DNA of 64,000 bases from assembly GCA_016720655.1 (NCBI GenBank), contig JADKKE010000005.1, forward strand, positions 158,696-222,695. Direction: 5' to 3'. The notes under the pieces were generated by a model that was given only the letters and a program-made list of their open reading frames with translations, was not told where the DNA came from and made no database searches. A program made the translations under genes and the position numbers. This DNA is from Bacteroidota bacterium (GTDB taxonomy: Bacteria; Bacteroidota; Bacteroidia; AKYH767-A; 2013-40CM-41-45). How positions within the stretch are numbered: the stretch's first letter is position 1; each line of letters opens with the position of its first letter. Below are positions 20,170-28,544 of this stretch, piece after piece.

Positions 20170-21387
20170 ATGAAACAAAACCGGACAGCTATTTTTATCG
20201 TTATTTCTTCCATTGCCTTGCTGATTGTGTTGATCATTCAAGTGAACTGGATTTTCCAGACCGCAAAAATAAAGGAAGATATTTTTAATGATAAGGCGAA
20301 TTTAGTTCTCTCTAAAACTGCCGAAGCTCTCAGCACAGATACTGTAACTTGCAAAAACATGGAAGAATGTGTTGGCAAGAACGAGATTCATAAAACAGAT
20401 TCGTTGTTTTCTAACTACATGAATTATTACAATTTTCATATCGATTATTCTTTTGAAGTCAAGAAACCCAATTCAAATACACCAGCTGACGAAAGTAGTT
20501 TGACAAATAATGTTTACAAAAAACGCTTGGAGGAAGAAGCCACAAAAAATGGTCTTGAACTCAACATGTTCCTTCCCGGCAAGAAGCAATTCATCATCCA
20601 GGAGATGGGAACCTTGTTTATCACTTCGGTTCTGCTGATCCTGATCGTACTCATCATGTTCTGGCGAACAATATTGTCGCTCATTAATGAGAAAAGAATT
20701 TCGGAACACACTACGGACTTTCTAAACAACATGACCCATGAATTCAAGACTCCTTTAACGAATATTGCCTTGGCTGGAAAAATGATCAGGAAAGATGTGG
20801 GTACAGGGCAGGAAGAAAAAATAAAACACTATTCCGGAATCATTCTCCAGGAAAATGAGAAGCTCCGACTACAGGTTGAACAAGTGCTCAGCATGACAGC
20901 TCTTGAAAGAGGCGAGATCCCTCTCCGGAAAACAGAATTGGATTTCCATGAATTGATAAAAGATTCCCTCAAAAGCATGAGCCTCCAATTGGAGAATGCA
21001 AAAGGTGAAATAGACCTGGCTCTGAATGCAGAGAAAGTGGTAGTGTTTGGCGACAAAACACATCTTACAAATGCAATGTGTAACCTGATTGACAATGCAA
21101 TCAAATACGCAAAGGAAATACCAACCATCCGCATCCAAACAACAAATGAAGGGGATGATCTGGTAGTCGTATTTTCAGATTCCGGAATTGGGATCGATAA
21201 AGATTTCCACAAAAAAGTATTTGACAAATTCTTCAGGGTTCCAACCGGAGATGTACATAATGTTAAAGGATTTGGTCTTGGTTTGGCGTATATCAAAAAA
21301 ATAATTGAGTTGCACGGCGGGCGAATTGAGATTCAGAGTGAAAAAGATAAGGGAACAAGTTTTAGATTTACATTGCCCAATGTTTAA
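20170..21387 (+). CDS. Sensor histidine kinase
   Basis: I place the start at ATG 20170; a TTG four codons upstream is also possible. There are two membrane helices (IFIVISSIALLIVLIIQVNW and TLFITSVLLILIVLIMFW) around a ~125-residue periplasmic domain without recognisable sensor motifs. HisKA follows, with the phospho-acceptor in MTHEFKTPL, and then the HATPase domain (N-box LIDNAIKYA, G1 DSGIGI, F-box FDKFFRV, G2 GFGLGLAYIKKI). The response regulator gene overlaps its end by 8 bp. This is a complete two-component pair with an unknown stimulus. Confidence 0.95.
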   Translation: MKQNRTAIFIVISSIALLIVLIIQVNWIFQTAKIKEDIFNDKANLVLSKTAEALSTDTVTCKNMEECVGKNEIHKTDSLFSNYMNYYNFHIDYSFEVKKPNSNTPADESSLTNNVYKKRLEEEATKNGLELNMFLPGKKQFIIQEMGTLFITSVLLILIVLIMFWRTILSLINEKRISEHTTDFLNNMTHEFKTPLTNIALAGKMIRKDVGTGQEEKIKHYSGIILQENEKLRLQVEQVLSMTALERGEIPLRKTELDFHELIKDSLKSMSLQLENAKGEIDLALNAEKVVVFGDKTHLTNAMCNLIDNAIKYAKEIPTIRIQTTNEGDDLVVVFSDSGIGIDKDFHKKVFDKFFRVPTGDVHNVKGFGLGLAYIKKIIELHGGRIEIQSEKDKGTSFRFTLPNV

Positions 21388-22081
21388 AGGAAAGTTCAAA
21401 ATACTTCTTGCTGAAGACGATCTCAATTTAGGCGTTCTTTTGGTTGACTATTTGCAGACTGAAGGCTTTGAAGTTAATCTGTGCAAAAACGGAGATCTCG
21501 CCTTAAAAGCCTTTCAGGGTGATCAGTTTGACCTTTGTTTATTGGATGTCATGATGCCGGTGATGGACGGTTTCACATTGGCAAAAGGAATCCGGATGCT
21601 GGACAAAAATATTCCGATCATTTTTATAACAGCTAAATCTCTTAAGGAGGACAAATTAAAAGGTTATGACCTGGGTGCAGATGATTATATAACAAAACCG
21701 TTTGATGAAGAAGAATTACTCTGGAAAATCAAAGCAGTGATTCGCAGGATTCCTGATAACAAAAACGAAGTGAAAGCTGAAATTATTAAAATCGGAAAAT
21801 ATACTTTTGATTTTAGTAATCAATCCCTCAGTATTGCAGGTCAAACCAAACGAATCACAGAAAGAGAAAACGAAATCCTCAACTATCTTTCAGGTCGTCG
21901 AAACAATGTGATTAAACGGGAGGAACTACTGAAAGATCTTTGGGGTGAAAACGATTATTTCTTTGGCAGAAGTCTGGATGTATTTATCTCCAAAATCCGT
22001 AAATACCTGAAAGACGATCCCGAACTGAGTATTGAAAATGTCTTTAAGGTTGGATTCATCTTTAACGTTCCGGAAGAATAA
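21380..22081 (+). CDS. OmpR/PhoB-type response regulator
   Basis: The start ATG 21380 overlaps the kinase stop by 8 bp; the frame is open further upstream but only inside the kinase gene. The receiver domain has the acidic pocket AEDD (11-14), phospho-acceptor Asp56 in LLDVMMPVMDGF and switch Lys in ITKPFD. The C-terminal winged helix shows ITERENEILNYLSGRRNNVI and SLDVFISKIRKYL. It acts as a cytoplasmic transcription factor phosphorylated by the adjacent kinase. Target genes are unknown; the divergent TonB-domain gene is a candidate. Confidence 0.95.
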   Translation: MFKGKFKILLAEDDLNLGVLLVDYLQTEGFEVNLCKNGDLALKAFQGDQFDLCLLDVMMPVMDGFTLAKGIRMLDKNIPIIFITAKSLKEDKLKGYDLGADDYITKPFDEEELLWKIKAVIRRIPDNKNEVKAEIIKIGKYTFDFSNQSLSIAGQTKRITERENEILNYLSGRRNNVIKREELLKDLWGENDYFFGRSLDVFISKIRKYLKDDPELSIENVFKVGFIFNVPEE

Positions 22082-22111
22082 CCAGGTTTAGGAATTTCCC
22101 TTATAATATTT

Positions 22112-22507
22112 CTATTCCCTTACATAAATTTCACTTGTCGCTTCATTGCTGTCATACCCATAGAAATATATTTTAAGGGTATTCGGATTAATCAAATTCA
22201 CTATACAGGAATAAGGTGGCCAATTTGCAGCGCATCCCATAACAGAAATCTCTCTTTCTTTTTTAGTAAATCTATAGTAATCCACATATATTTTTGGAAG
22301 CATAATGACATAAAAATTATCTTCCTTAAATTCAATTTTTGTTTTCAAAGAATCGGTAGAAACCCATGACCCAAGCAAATCTTTAACATTTATCGTAACA
22401 CCTTCATTTACTTTGCTGAGGCTATCAACTTTGTTTTGCCCTTGAACACAATTCGAAAAAGTTGTTAGAATACAGATAATGAAAATTAAAAGTATACGTG
22501 GAATCAT
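22112..22507 (-). CDS. Small secreted/lipoprotein of unknown function
   Basis: A 131-residue protein with an N-terminal hydrophobic segment (ILLIFIICILTTFSNCVQGQ) that could be a lipobox with Cys20. The mature part has LLGSWVSTDSLKTKIEFKED, like lipocalin-style 'GxW' openings of small envelope proteins. No family is recognised with confidence. It is convergent with the response regulator gene, 30 bp away. Confidence 0.6.
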   Translation of the reverse strand: MIPRILLIFIICILTTFSNCVQGQNKVDSLSKVNEGVTINVKDLLGSWVSTDSLKTKIEFKEDNFYVIMLPKIYVDYYRFTKKEREISVMGCAANWPPYSCIVNLINPNTLKIYFYGYDSNEATSEIYVRE

Positions 22508-22539
22508 AAATACAAATATAATGAAAAGATATTGAATTT

Positions 22540-22818
22540 TCAGGTTATTGGTTCGGGTCTACCCTTTCCTTCAGTCAATAATCCGGATAAACTTTCCGGT
22601 AAGTAATGCCTCCAGGCATTTGAGCAATCTTTATAACACGCTATGCCGGGAAGCAGACCAACATGAGTGAAAGTAATCAGTGAGCAGTCGTCCTGCTCAA
22701 GAATTTTAAAAACAATTTTGGTGTTATCCCACTCGTGCTTGTCCTTCAAAAAATTGAGCTTGCTCTTCGTGGTACCGCATATACTCATTGCGGCAATAAA
22801 GAAAACCGATGTCACCAT
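22540..22818 (-). pseudogene. SRPBCC (AHSA1-like) gene with an internal deletion
   Basis: The C-terminal ~60 residues (WDNTKIVFKILEQDDCSLIT then FTHVGLLPGIACYKDCSNAW) closely match the intact tandem SRPBCC protein at 48507-49415 (TKIIFEI...FTHLGLVPKFQCYGDCSGAW). The short start (MVTSVFFIAAM) resembles the family's first strand (FTTTFFVNQT) but joins directly to a segment that normally lies about 60 residues later. Half of the ligand-binding helix-grip fold is missing. It is a relic of an internal deletion. Confidence 0.65.
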
Positions 22819-22919
22819 TAGAATACAAAGGCAAATACAATAAAGAAATGATGAATTAAAATTATACAGGATTATAAATTGATCTCCTTTTCAAACTACA
22901 AATCACCGAAAAAAAGACG

Positions 22920-23809
22920 CTATCGGTTTAAATAATTAAACCGAAGCAATGTCGGTTTCATCCTTTGGGCTTCATTTGTAATGAGCATATCTCCATTCGC
23001 AAAAAACGTAATGCCTTCTGCTTTATTAAAAAGTTTCGGGCTCAATTGCTCAATGTGTTCCAATTTTCCAGTTGAGTCAAATATAAACATCATTGGTCAA
23101 CCGCAGAAAGCAAATAAAGCTTTTGGTCACGGGATGAACGGCTATAGCAGAAGGGAAAATTTAATGAGTGCTTTGCTCCTTTTTTCTCACGAACGGCCAG
23201 GTTCAATTTCATTTCCTGAGCAAATGCCTTGATCACGGGAAGTTCAAAACTGAAAACCGGTTCATCGCTCAGCTTTTTTGTCGACAAGTCGAATCCATAA
23301 ATCACTCGTTTATCTTTATACTCCGGGCCTTTACCCGGTTTGCTTTTGCAAGCAACGAGCAATCGATTGTTATCAGGATCATAACAAAGTCCTTCGTTGT
23401 TATTTGCAGGGATTCCTGTCGTGTAGTGATGTAATTTAAAATTTCTTGCTTCATAATCCACTATTTCAAACAATGATCCATCACTTCTGAGAATATACAT
23501 TGTCTTTCCAACCAATGTTATTCCTTCATAATCACCATCAACATGAAAATTGTATTGCTCGCGAATTTCGTTACGGAGGATATCGTACACGAAAAGGATC
23601 CCATTTTCATCCTGAATACAAGCAATAGTAGCTGTATCAATGTCCGTCAATCCCGAAATCTCACGAAGTGTATCGGGTAAGATCAGAACAGTATCCGGTT
23701 TTGATAAATCATATCCGGAAAAACTATTATCGTGATTTAAGGAAGTGCTGAAATATGAAGATAGATTTAAACATAACAAGAGCAGGAATTTAGAGATGAA
23801 AAGTATCAT
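22920..23809 (-). CDS. SdiA-regulated-domain protein (phytase-like propeller), frameshifted
   Basis: From ATG 23809 a signal-like segment leads to LPDTLREISGLTDIDTATIA, NFHVDGDYEGITLVGKTMYI and GIPANNNEGLCYDPDNNRLL, the SdiA-regulated/YjiK propeller pattern. Near 23160 the expected PSAIAVHPVT appears one frame off. The gene returns to frame with KLYLLSAVDQ and stops at 23090. After another shift it resumes as MFIFDSTGKLEHIEQLSPKL to a stop at 22920. Three single-base changes are needed within 80 bp. The protein would be periplasmic. Confidence 0.7.
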
Positions 23810-24026
23810 ACGGTTTACAATTTTCTTTTACTGAGTCAAATTGCATTTCAATGTCCGGAAATTTAATCAGGACAATTTGCATTACCTCAAGGTACAAACT
23901 ATTTAGTTCCAGACGATCGTACCAAATATCCGTTTTCACCAAACGAAAGTTTGATGATTTTGCCCCTTCAACCGGAATCAGATCTTGAAGGCTTCATTTC
24001 AACGGTGCCTTATTATACAAATTTGA
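23810..24026 (-). other. Intergenic with an open fragment lacking a start
   Basis: A minus-strand frame of about 60 codons, closed by stops on both sides, reads DLIPVEGAKSSNFRLVKTDI and continues with EVMQIVLIKFPDIEMQFDSV before ending inside the first codons of the SdiA-regulated gene. It looks like a protein C-terminus with no start, perhaps a remnant of a lost gene. I do not recognise the family. Confidence 0.3.
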
Positions 24027-24456
24027 TCAATGCTCCTCGTATACAATTTCAAATTTTAAGCCTTCCAGGTCCTTAAAAAAAAGTGCATAGTAGCTTTGTC
24101 CATGCTGGGGATAAAATTTGGGTGTGTCAATAATAGTGGCCCCTGTTTCCTTTATTTGCAAATACAATTGATCCACCTCTTCCCTGGAAGTTGCTCTAAA
24201 CGCCAGATGATGAAGGGCTCCGGGTTTTCTTCGGTGAATGATTTCATCTTTAAAACTGCCCTGGAGAATTTATACCAATCGTCAATTGGGGATGAATATA
24301 CTCTACCACATCAAATTCATGTGCAGGAACTGCGCCTTTTGTTTTCCTGTTAAGATCAAAACCCAAGATGGGCATTAATTTGTCATAGAAGGATTCTGCG
24401 ACTTTCATATCCTTAACTGTTATTTGAATGTGGTCAATTATTGGTTTCATTTGCAA
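24027..24456 (-). CDS. VOC family (glyoxalase/bleomycin-resistance-like) protein, frameshifted
   Basis: ATG at 24456 opens IDHIQITVKDMKVAESFYDK, the standard first beta-alpha-beta module of the VOC fold, and runs to a premature stop at 24250. One base later the second module follows as KPGALHHLAFRATSREEVDQ and ends KDLEGLKFEIVYEEH at 24027. The metal-site His (HLAF) and Glu (FEIVY) are present in the combined protein. The shift lies in a TTTT run. Substrate unknown. Confidence 0.75.
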
Positions 24457-24498
24457 GGTCCGGATTTCTGGAATTTTTTATCGCGATTATAGCACACC

Positions 24499-25464
24499 TT
24501 ATTCAATCGCTTTTATTACAACATTAGCAGTTTTTTGCCCGGTCTCAACATATTTATACGCGTCGACAACTTGCTCCAATTTATAATATCGATCAATTAC
24601 AGGCTTAAATTCCCCTTTTTCAACAAGTTCTTTTAAGAAATTCACATCTGCTTGGTTGATTGTAGGAATCGGAAATAAAACTTTCCTCCCTCCCCACAAC
24701 GGAGTAATCAGGGCAAAAAAAATATTCTCTGCATTCTTTCCCAATTCCGTTGAAATGTAGATCCCCTTGTCAGTCATTAAAGGCTTACATTTCCCAAACG
24801 AGCTTTTACCAACTGCATCAAATATAAAGTGAAATTTCCGGTCTGTTTTTGTATAATCCTGAGTTTGATAATCAATAACAGTATCGGCACCAAGAGATTT
24901 TATCAATTCCACATTTTTTGTGTTGCAAACAGCGCTCACATGTGTACCAAAATGTTTTAGCAATTGCACAGCAGCAGAACCAATAGCCCCGGTTGCACCA
25001 TAGACAAGCACATTTTGTCCTGCTTCCACTTTTGCAGCTCTGATATCATTTAAAGCATAATGCGCACCTTCTGTAATAGCTGCGGCGTGATCAAAGTTTA
25101 AATTATCAGGTATATGTGCAATTGCATCATCCGCAGCCATTGTTAAATACTCGGCATGGCCTCCACAGGTCTTGTCATTGTACCCAAAAACTTTATCCCC
25201 TGTTTTGAAAGATTTAACTTCCTTTCCAATTTCCTCAATTGTGCCGGCGAACTCACAACCCAGGATCTGATTCTTGGGACGCATCAAACCTGTCCAAAAT
25301 CTGGAAATAAAATATTCTGCACTTCGAAAACCGGAATCAGTACGGTTGACCGTGGACGCATGAATTTTTATCAATACTTCATTGTCCTTGGGAATCGGCT
25401 TTGCGACTTCTTTTAATTCCGCAACTTCAGGCGGACCATATTTTGTGTACACAATTGCTTTCAT
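24499..25464 (-). CDS. NAD(P)-dependent medium-chain (zinc-independent) alcohol dehydrogenase / quinone oxidoreductase
   Basis: A complete 321-residue MDR protein. GCEFAGTIEEIGKEVKSF and GDKVFGYND mark the catalytic barrel. VLVYGATGAIGSAAVQLLKH is the Rossmann nucleotide site, followed by ADTVIDYQTQDY and the C-terminal KTANVVIKAIE. The cysteine set of zinc MDRs is missing, so it belongs to the quinone-oxidoreductase/YhdH-like branch. It probably reduces small enals or quinones. The start is at 25464, in a minus-strand run with neighbours 40-50 bp apart. Confidence 0.9.
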   Translation of the reverse strand: MKAIVYTKYGPPEVAELKEVAKPIPKDNEVLIKIHASTVNRTDSGFRSAEYFISRFWTGLMRPKNQILGCEFAGTIEEIGKEVKSFKTGDKVFGYNDKTCGGHAEYLTMAADDAIAHIPDNLNFDHAAAITEGAHYALNDIRAAKVEAGQNVLVYGATGAIGSAAVQLLKHFGTHVSAVCNTKNVELIKSLGADTVIDYQTQDYTKTDRKFHFIFDAVGKSSFGKCKPLMTDKGIYISTELGKNAENIFFALITPLWGGRKVLFPIPTINQADVNFLKELVEKGEFKPVIDRYYKLEQVVDAYKYVETGQKTANVVIKAIE

Positions 25465-25517
25465 TTAACACAATTTAGTTTTTACGATTCTCGGAGACCA
25501 AACAAAACTATCACCAA

Positions 25518-26072
25518 TTAATGGTCATAACTAACCACCCTGGTAAGTCTCCATACACCATCTGTCTTATGCCAGAGATGAATAAACTTAAATGTACCAC
25601 AATCCTCTTTACCATTTTCAACATGACAAAATTTATGCATACCAACTTCCAAAGCACCAAAATCCTTTATTGAATAAACTTCCACGCTGCTGATATCTAG
25701 ATCCCGCCTTAATCCTGTCGTTAAATTTTTCTCAAACAAAGACTTAAAATTCGCGATAGTCTGGTTGTAATCTGTTAGTCCGCCTTTATCATGATAAAAC
25801 TCGAGATCCGTTGAAAATGTATTTTTCATTTGTTCAAGATCCTGAGCATTGAATGCATTGAACAAAACGCTATCCATATGTAGTATTTCACGATACAATT
25901 CCAGGGATTCTGGCGAAATGGAACGACCTTGTCCGGCTTCATTCTTTGGTTGTTCCGCAGGCAGTATTGATTCTTCAACATGAACTACTTTGTCAGAAGG
26001 CACACTACAAATTCCCTGAAATTGTGAATTGACCAGTAAGCCAAAGAGTACCCATAACTTTACTTTATTCAT
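25518..26072 (-). CDS. Secreted NTF2-like (SnoaL/DUF4440-type) protein
   Basis: I chose ATG 26072, which begins a signal peptide (MNKVKLWVLFGLLVNSQFQG); ATG 26132 would overlap the DUF1801 gene. The mature part has LFNAFNAQDLEQMKNTFSTD, FYHDKGGLTDYNQTIANFKS and FIHLWHKTDGVWRLTRVVSY, the cone-shaped NTF2-like fold used by SnoaL and DUF4440 proteins. It is likely periplasmic. Role unknown. DUF4440 lipoproteins of the same fold lie at 55758 and 59876. Confidence 0.75.
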   Translation of the reverse strand: MNKVKLWVLFGLLVNSQFQGICSVPSDKVVHVEESILPAEQPKNEAGQGRSISPESLELYREILHMDSVLFNAFNAQDLEQMKNTFSTDLEFYHDKGGLTDYNQTIANFKSLFEKNLTTGLRRDLDISSVEVYSIKDFGALEVGMHKFCHVENGKEDCGTFKFIHLWHKTDGVWRLTRVVSYDH

Positions 26073-26121
26073 TTTCATAAGTTCAAATATTACATCCATT
26101 AGAAAACCATTTTCAATAAGA

Positions 26122-26547
26122 TTACTTGTCAATCAATTTCAACCACGCCTTGATGATTTTTTTCAAGTCCTTTTCCCTGGATTTTACATCTTCCAGATCT
26201 TTGAATACAGCAGTTCTTCTTCCATCCTTGTAATCACCTTCAAGCAAACCTGTGGTGTCATTCACTTTTGCCCCACTGGGAAACACAAGCATAATTCTTC
26301 CCTTGAATAAATTGAAAACGATTAACTCTCTTTTGTATTCCTTTGGGTCGAATGGTTTCATTTCTCCCTTGTAGTAAAAGCTTGGGTTATTCCATTTGAT
26401 GCGTTCAGCGATTTCCTTATCGGTACTCAGGATCAAGTCTCTTAAATACTGAATAATTTTCCTTGTATCCGGATCTAATTTTTTGATATGAGCACTTACT
26501 TGTTCCTCATCAGAAAGAGGCTTGGATTTTTTCTTTACTTCATTCAT
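26122..26547 (-). CDS. DUF1801 domain protein
   Basis: A 141-residue protein: EEQVSAHIKKLDPDTRKIIQ YLRD at the N-terminus, ERIKWNNPSFYYKGEMK in the centre (the typical IKW.NPSF.Y motif) and RTAVFKDLEDVKSREKDLKK at the end, all diagnostic of DUF1801. The start ATG overlaps the stop of the upstream SRPBCC gene by 4 bp (ATGA), showing translational coupling. Function unknown. The frame is intact. Confidence 0.85.
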   Translation of the reverse strand: MNEVKKKSKPLSDEEQVSAHIKKLDPDTRKIIQYLRDLILSTDKEIAERIKWNNPSFYYKGEMKPFDPKEYKRELIVFNLFKGRIMLVFPSGAKVNDTTGLLEGDYKDGRRTAVFKDLEDVKSREKDLKKIIKAWLKLIDK

Positions 26548-26972
26548 CGTGTTTTATTGATTTTGTCCAGTTTCAATTCCATTCCTTCCAGGATTTCTTT
26601 CCAGGCCCGCCGCTTTGCATCTGCGGAGTCAGCCTCAACAATATTATTGTGCGAAAGAGTCAATATACATTGTTCATTGTTTTGTTGAAGGTGAATTGAC
26701 AAAATCGTTTTCAACTCTGTTGGTCTCTGAAATCCTTCAACATTCCATTCCAGTACCAATTCATTTTCTTCGATTTTGATAAATTGTCCATAAATAATTC
26801 CTCTATCACTAAACGTGAGGTGATACTTACCAAACATATTAAAATCACTTTCAATTTCATTTGCGCCGGTTAATTCAAATATGGTATTGTCGCGGAACAA
26901 ATTTATAATTGCGGATAAATTTGCAGTATACGTTTTTGTTAAATTGATTTCAAATTGTTTGTTGTCTGTCAT
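26544..26972 (-). CDS. SRPBCC family protein
   Basis: A 142-residue protein, first gene of a coupled pair with DUF1801. INLTKTYTANLSAIINLFRD, MFGKYHLTFSDRGIIYGQFI and CILTLSHNNI follow the AHSA1/START helix-grip layout, ending with a long helix (ADAKRRAWKEILEGMELKLD). These domains bind hydrophobic ligands; the ligand is unknown. It is one of at least six SRPBCC domains or fragments in this window. Confidence 0.75.
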   Translation of the reverse strand: MTDNKQFEINLTKTYTANLSAIINLFRDNTIFELTGANEIESDFNMFGKYHLTFSDRGIIYGQFIKIEENELVLEWNVEGFQRPTELKTILSIHLQQNNEQCILTLSHNNIVEADSADAKRRAWKEILEGMELKLDKINKTR

Positions 26973-27000
26973 GTCAATTTAAAAAAACACAAAGAATGTA

Positions 27001-27606
27001 CTAATCATCCAAACCTTTTCCCTTCAGAATCTGCTGAACACTTTTTTCAACCCTTGATTCCCGGGTTTTGGATTGTTTCGCTGCGGAAAAATAAAGCAAA
27101 TATGCTCTTTGTCTACCCGGAGTTAAGCCATTGAAGGCCGTTTTCAATGCCGGCATTTTCTTCAATTTATTTTGAAACTCTTCCGGCATCGAGAAGGCCG
27201 TGGTTTTTTTCAAATCCACTTTCAATCCTGCTTTCTCCACTTCGATAGCTTCATAAATGTAAGCTTTTAGAATTGTTTTCAATTTCACTACATCACGAAT
27301 AGATGTGAATCGAATTTGTCGTGCGGATTGGACATTCTCAGTTTGTTGAATCAGAATACCTTTGGCATCCTTTAATAAGACACCTTTGAAAAATAAAATC
27401 GCACAGTATTCTTTGAACACATGGATTAAAACGATATTACTTTTCTGTTTGCCAGTAGACGTGGGAAATGAATAACAGGGAACTCCCCATTTCAATTCTT
27501 CAAGGAGTCCGCAGTCAAGAATTATCGTTCTCAAGAGCTTTATAGTTTCCTGCCATTGCCCTTCTTTATTAAAATAAAAATCAACTTTGGGATTCATGGT
27601 ATTCAT
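27001..27606 (-). CDS. YdeI/OmpD-associated family protein with DUF1801 domain
   Basis: A 201-residue protein. The N-terminal ~110 residues are DUF1801-like (WQETIKLLRTIILDCGLLEE LKWG VPCYSF; CAILFFKGVLLKDAKGIL). The C-terminal half has FSMPEEFQNKLKKMPALKTA FNGLTPGRQRAYLLYFS, the YdeI helical signature ending in a basic SRVEK tail. It is a well-known fused architecture. Cytoplasmic; proposed roles (antimicrobial-peptide or bacteriocin protection) are not proven. Start at 27606. Confidence 0.85.
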   Translation of the reverse strand: MNTMNPKVDFYFNKEGQWQETIKLLRTIILDCGLLEELKWGVPCYSFPTSTGKQKSNIVLIHVFKEYCAILFFKGVLLKDAKGILIQQTENVQSARQIRFTSIRDVVKLKTILKAYIYEAIEVEKAGLKVDLKKTTAFSMPEEFQNKLKKMPALKTAFNGLTPGRQRAYLLYFSAAKQSKTRESRVEKSVQQILKGKGLDD

Positions 27607-27628
27607 ATCCTATCAGTTAGTTTCACGC

Positions 27629-28204
27629 TCAGACTCTCAATGAACCACGGAATCCCCTGGCAGCATAATAGGAATCTGCACCGTTGTGATAAACGAAGAC
27701 TGTGTCATAACGACGGTCACAAAACAGAGCTCCTCCAAGTCTTCTGATTTCAGGAGGAGTGATTATCCAACTGGATGATTTTGTATCAAATTCTCCCAAT
27801 TGTTGCAGCTCCCGATACTGTGCTTCTGTTAAAATTTCAATTCCAATTTCAGTGGCCAAATCCATAGCACTATTCCCTGGTTTATGTTCTTTCCTTGCAT
27901 CAAGCGCTCTCCGGTCGTAACAAACACTTCTGCGGCCTTTGGGACTTTCTGCTGAGCAATCGTAAAAAATAATTTCTCCGCTTTTCTTATCCTGAGCAAC
28001 CACATCCGGTTCTCCGCCGGTGTATTCCATTTCATTCAATGACCAAAGCTTATCCGCATTTGATTTTAATCGTGCTTCTACTTTCTCCCATTGAACACCT
28101 TTGTGTCGCTTTGCATTTTTTTCAAACCGAACCTTCAACAGGTGCAACAGTTCTGTGCTTTGATCAGCAGACAGTTTTTTTTTATTGCTTTGAGTCTTAC
28201 TCAT
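27629..28204 (-). CDS. DUF4256 family protein
   Basis: A 191-residue cytoplasmic protein. The string MEYTGGEPDVVAQDKKSGEI, FYDCSAESPKGRRSVCYDRR, MDLATEIGIEILTEAQYREL and FDTKSSSWIITPPEIRRLGG, with the end GADSYYAARGFRGSLRV, matches the DUF4256 family along its whole length. The function of the family is unknown. It is 22 bp upstream of the YdeI-like gene and probably in one transcript with it. The frame is intact. Confidence 0.85.
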   Translation of the reverse strand: MSKTQSNKKKLSADQSTELLHLLKVRFEKNAKRHKGVQWEKVEARLKSNADKLWSLNEMEYTGGEPDVVAQDKKSGEIIFYDCSAESPKGRRSVCYDRRALDARKEHKPGNSAMDLATEIGIEILTEAQYRELQQLGEFDTKSSSWIITPPEIRRLGGALFCDRRYDTVFVYHNGADSYYAARGFRGSLRV

Positions 28205-28337
28205 TATTACAAATTTTTAAAATACTCTGATTGTCATCTCTGTCTGAACTACCAAGATAATACAATCGGGATTAATTTAACGATGCAAACTCCGGCAAAT
28301 CCGCTCAAACGCCAAATTTGTCCTTTTTTTTGTAATG

Positions 28338-28543
28338 CTATTTCAATTTAAGCATGATTTCTTCCATTCGTTTGTGGGCCATATTTATTCCCTGAGCAAA
28401 AGGCAATTTCAGCATTTGGTCTCGGAGTGAGACTGATTTATACACTACTTGCATGGTGAGTTCGCTTTATCATCACTCAGTTTTTCGAATTTCAGGGGCA
28501 TATAAAACACCATAGAAAAAGGACTAGTTAATTCTGCTTTCAT
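28338..28543 (-). pseudogene. Short broken reading frame after the cyclase gene
   Basis: ATG at 28543, 2 bp after the cyclase stop, gives 32 codons beginning MKAELTSPFSMVFYMPLKFE. After a shift at about 28445 a second frame runs on as MQVVYKSVSLRDQMLKLPFA to a stop at 28338. The 'PFSMVFYMPL' and 'MAHKRMEEIMLKLK' pieces recall the C-terminal helix of SRPBCC proteins, but the match is weak. It is a likely remnant. The rest of the 28205-28544 gap shows nothing else. Confidence 0.35.
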
Positions 28544-28544
28544 C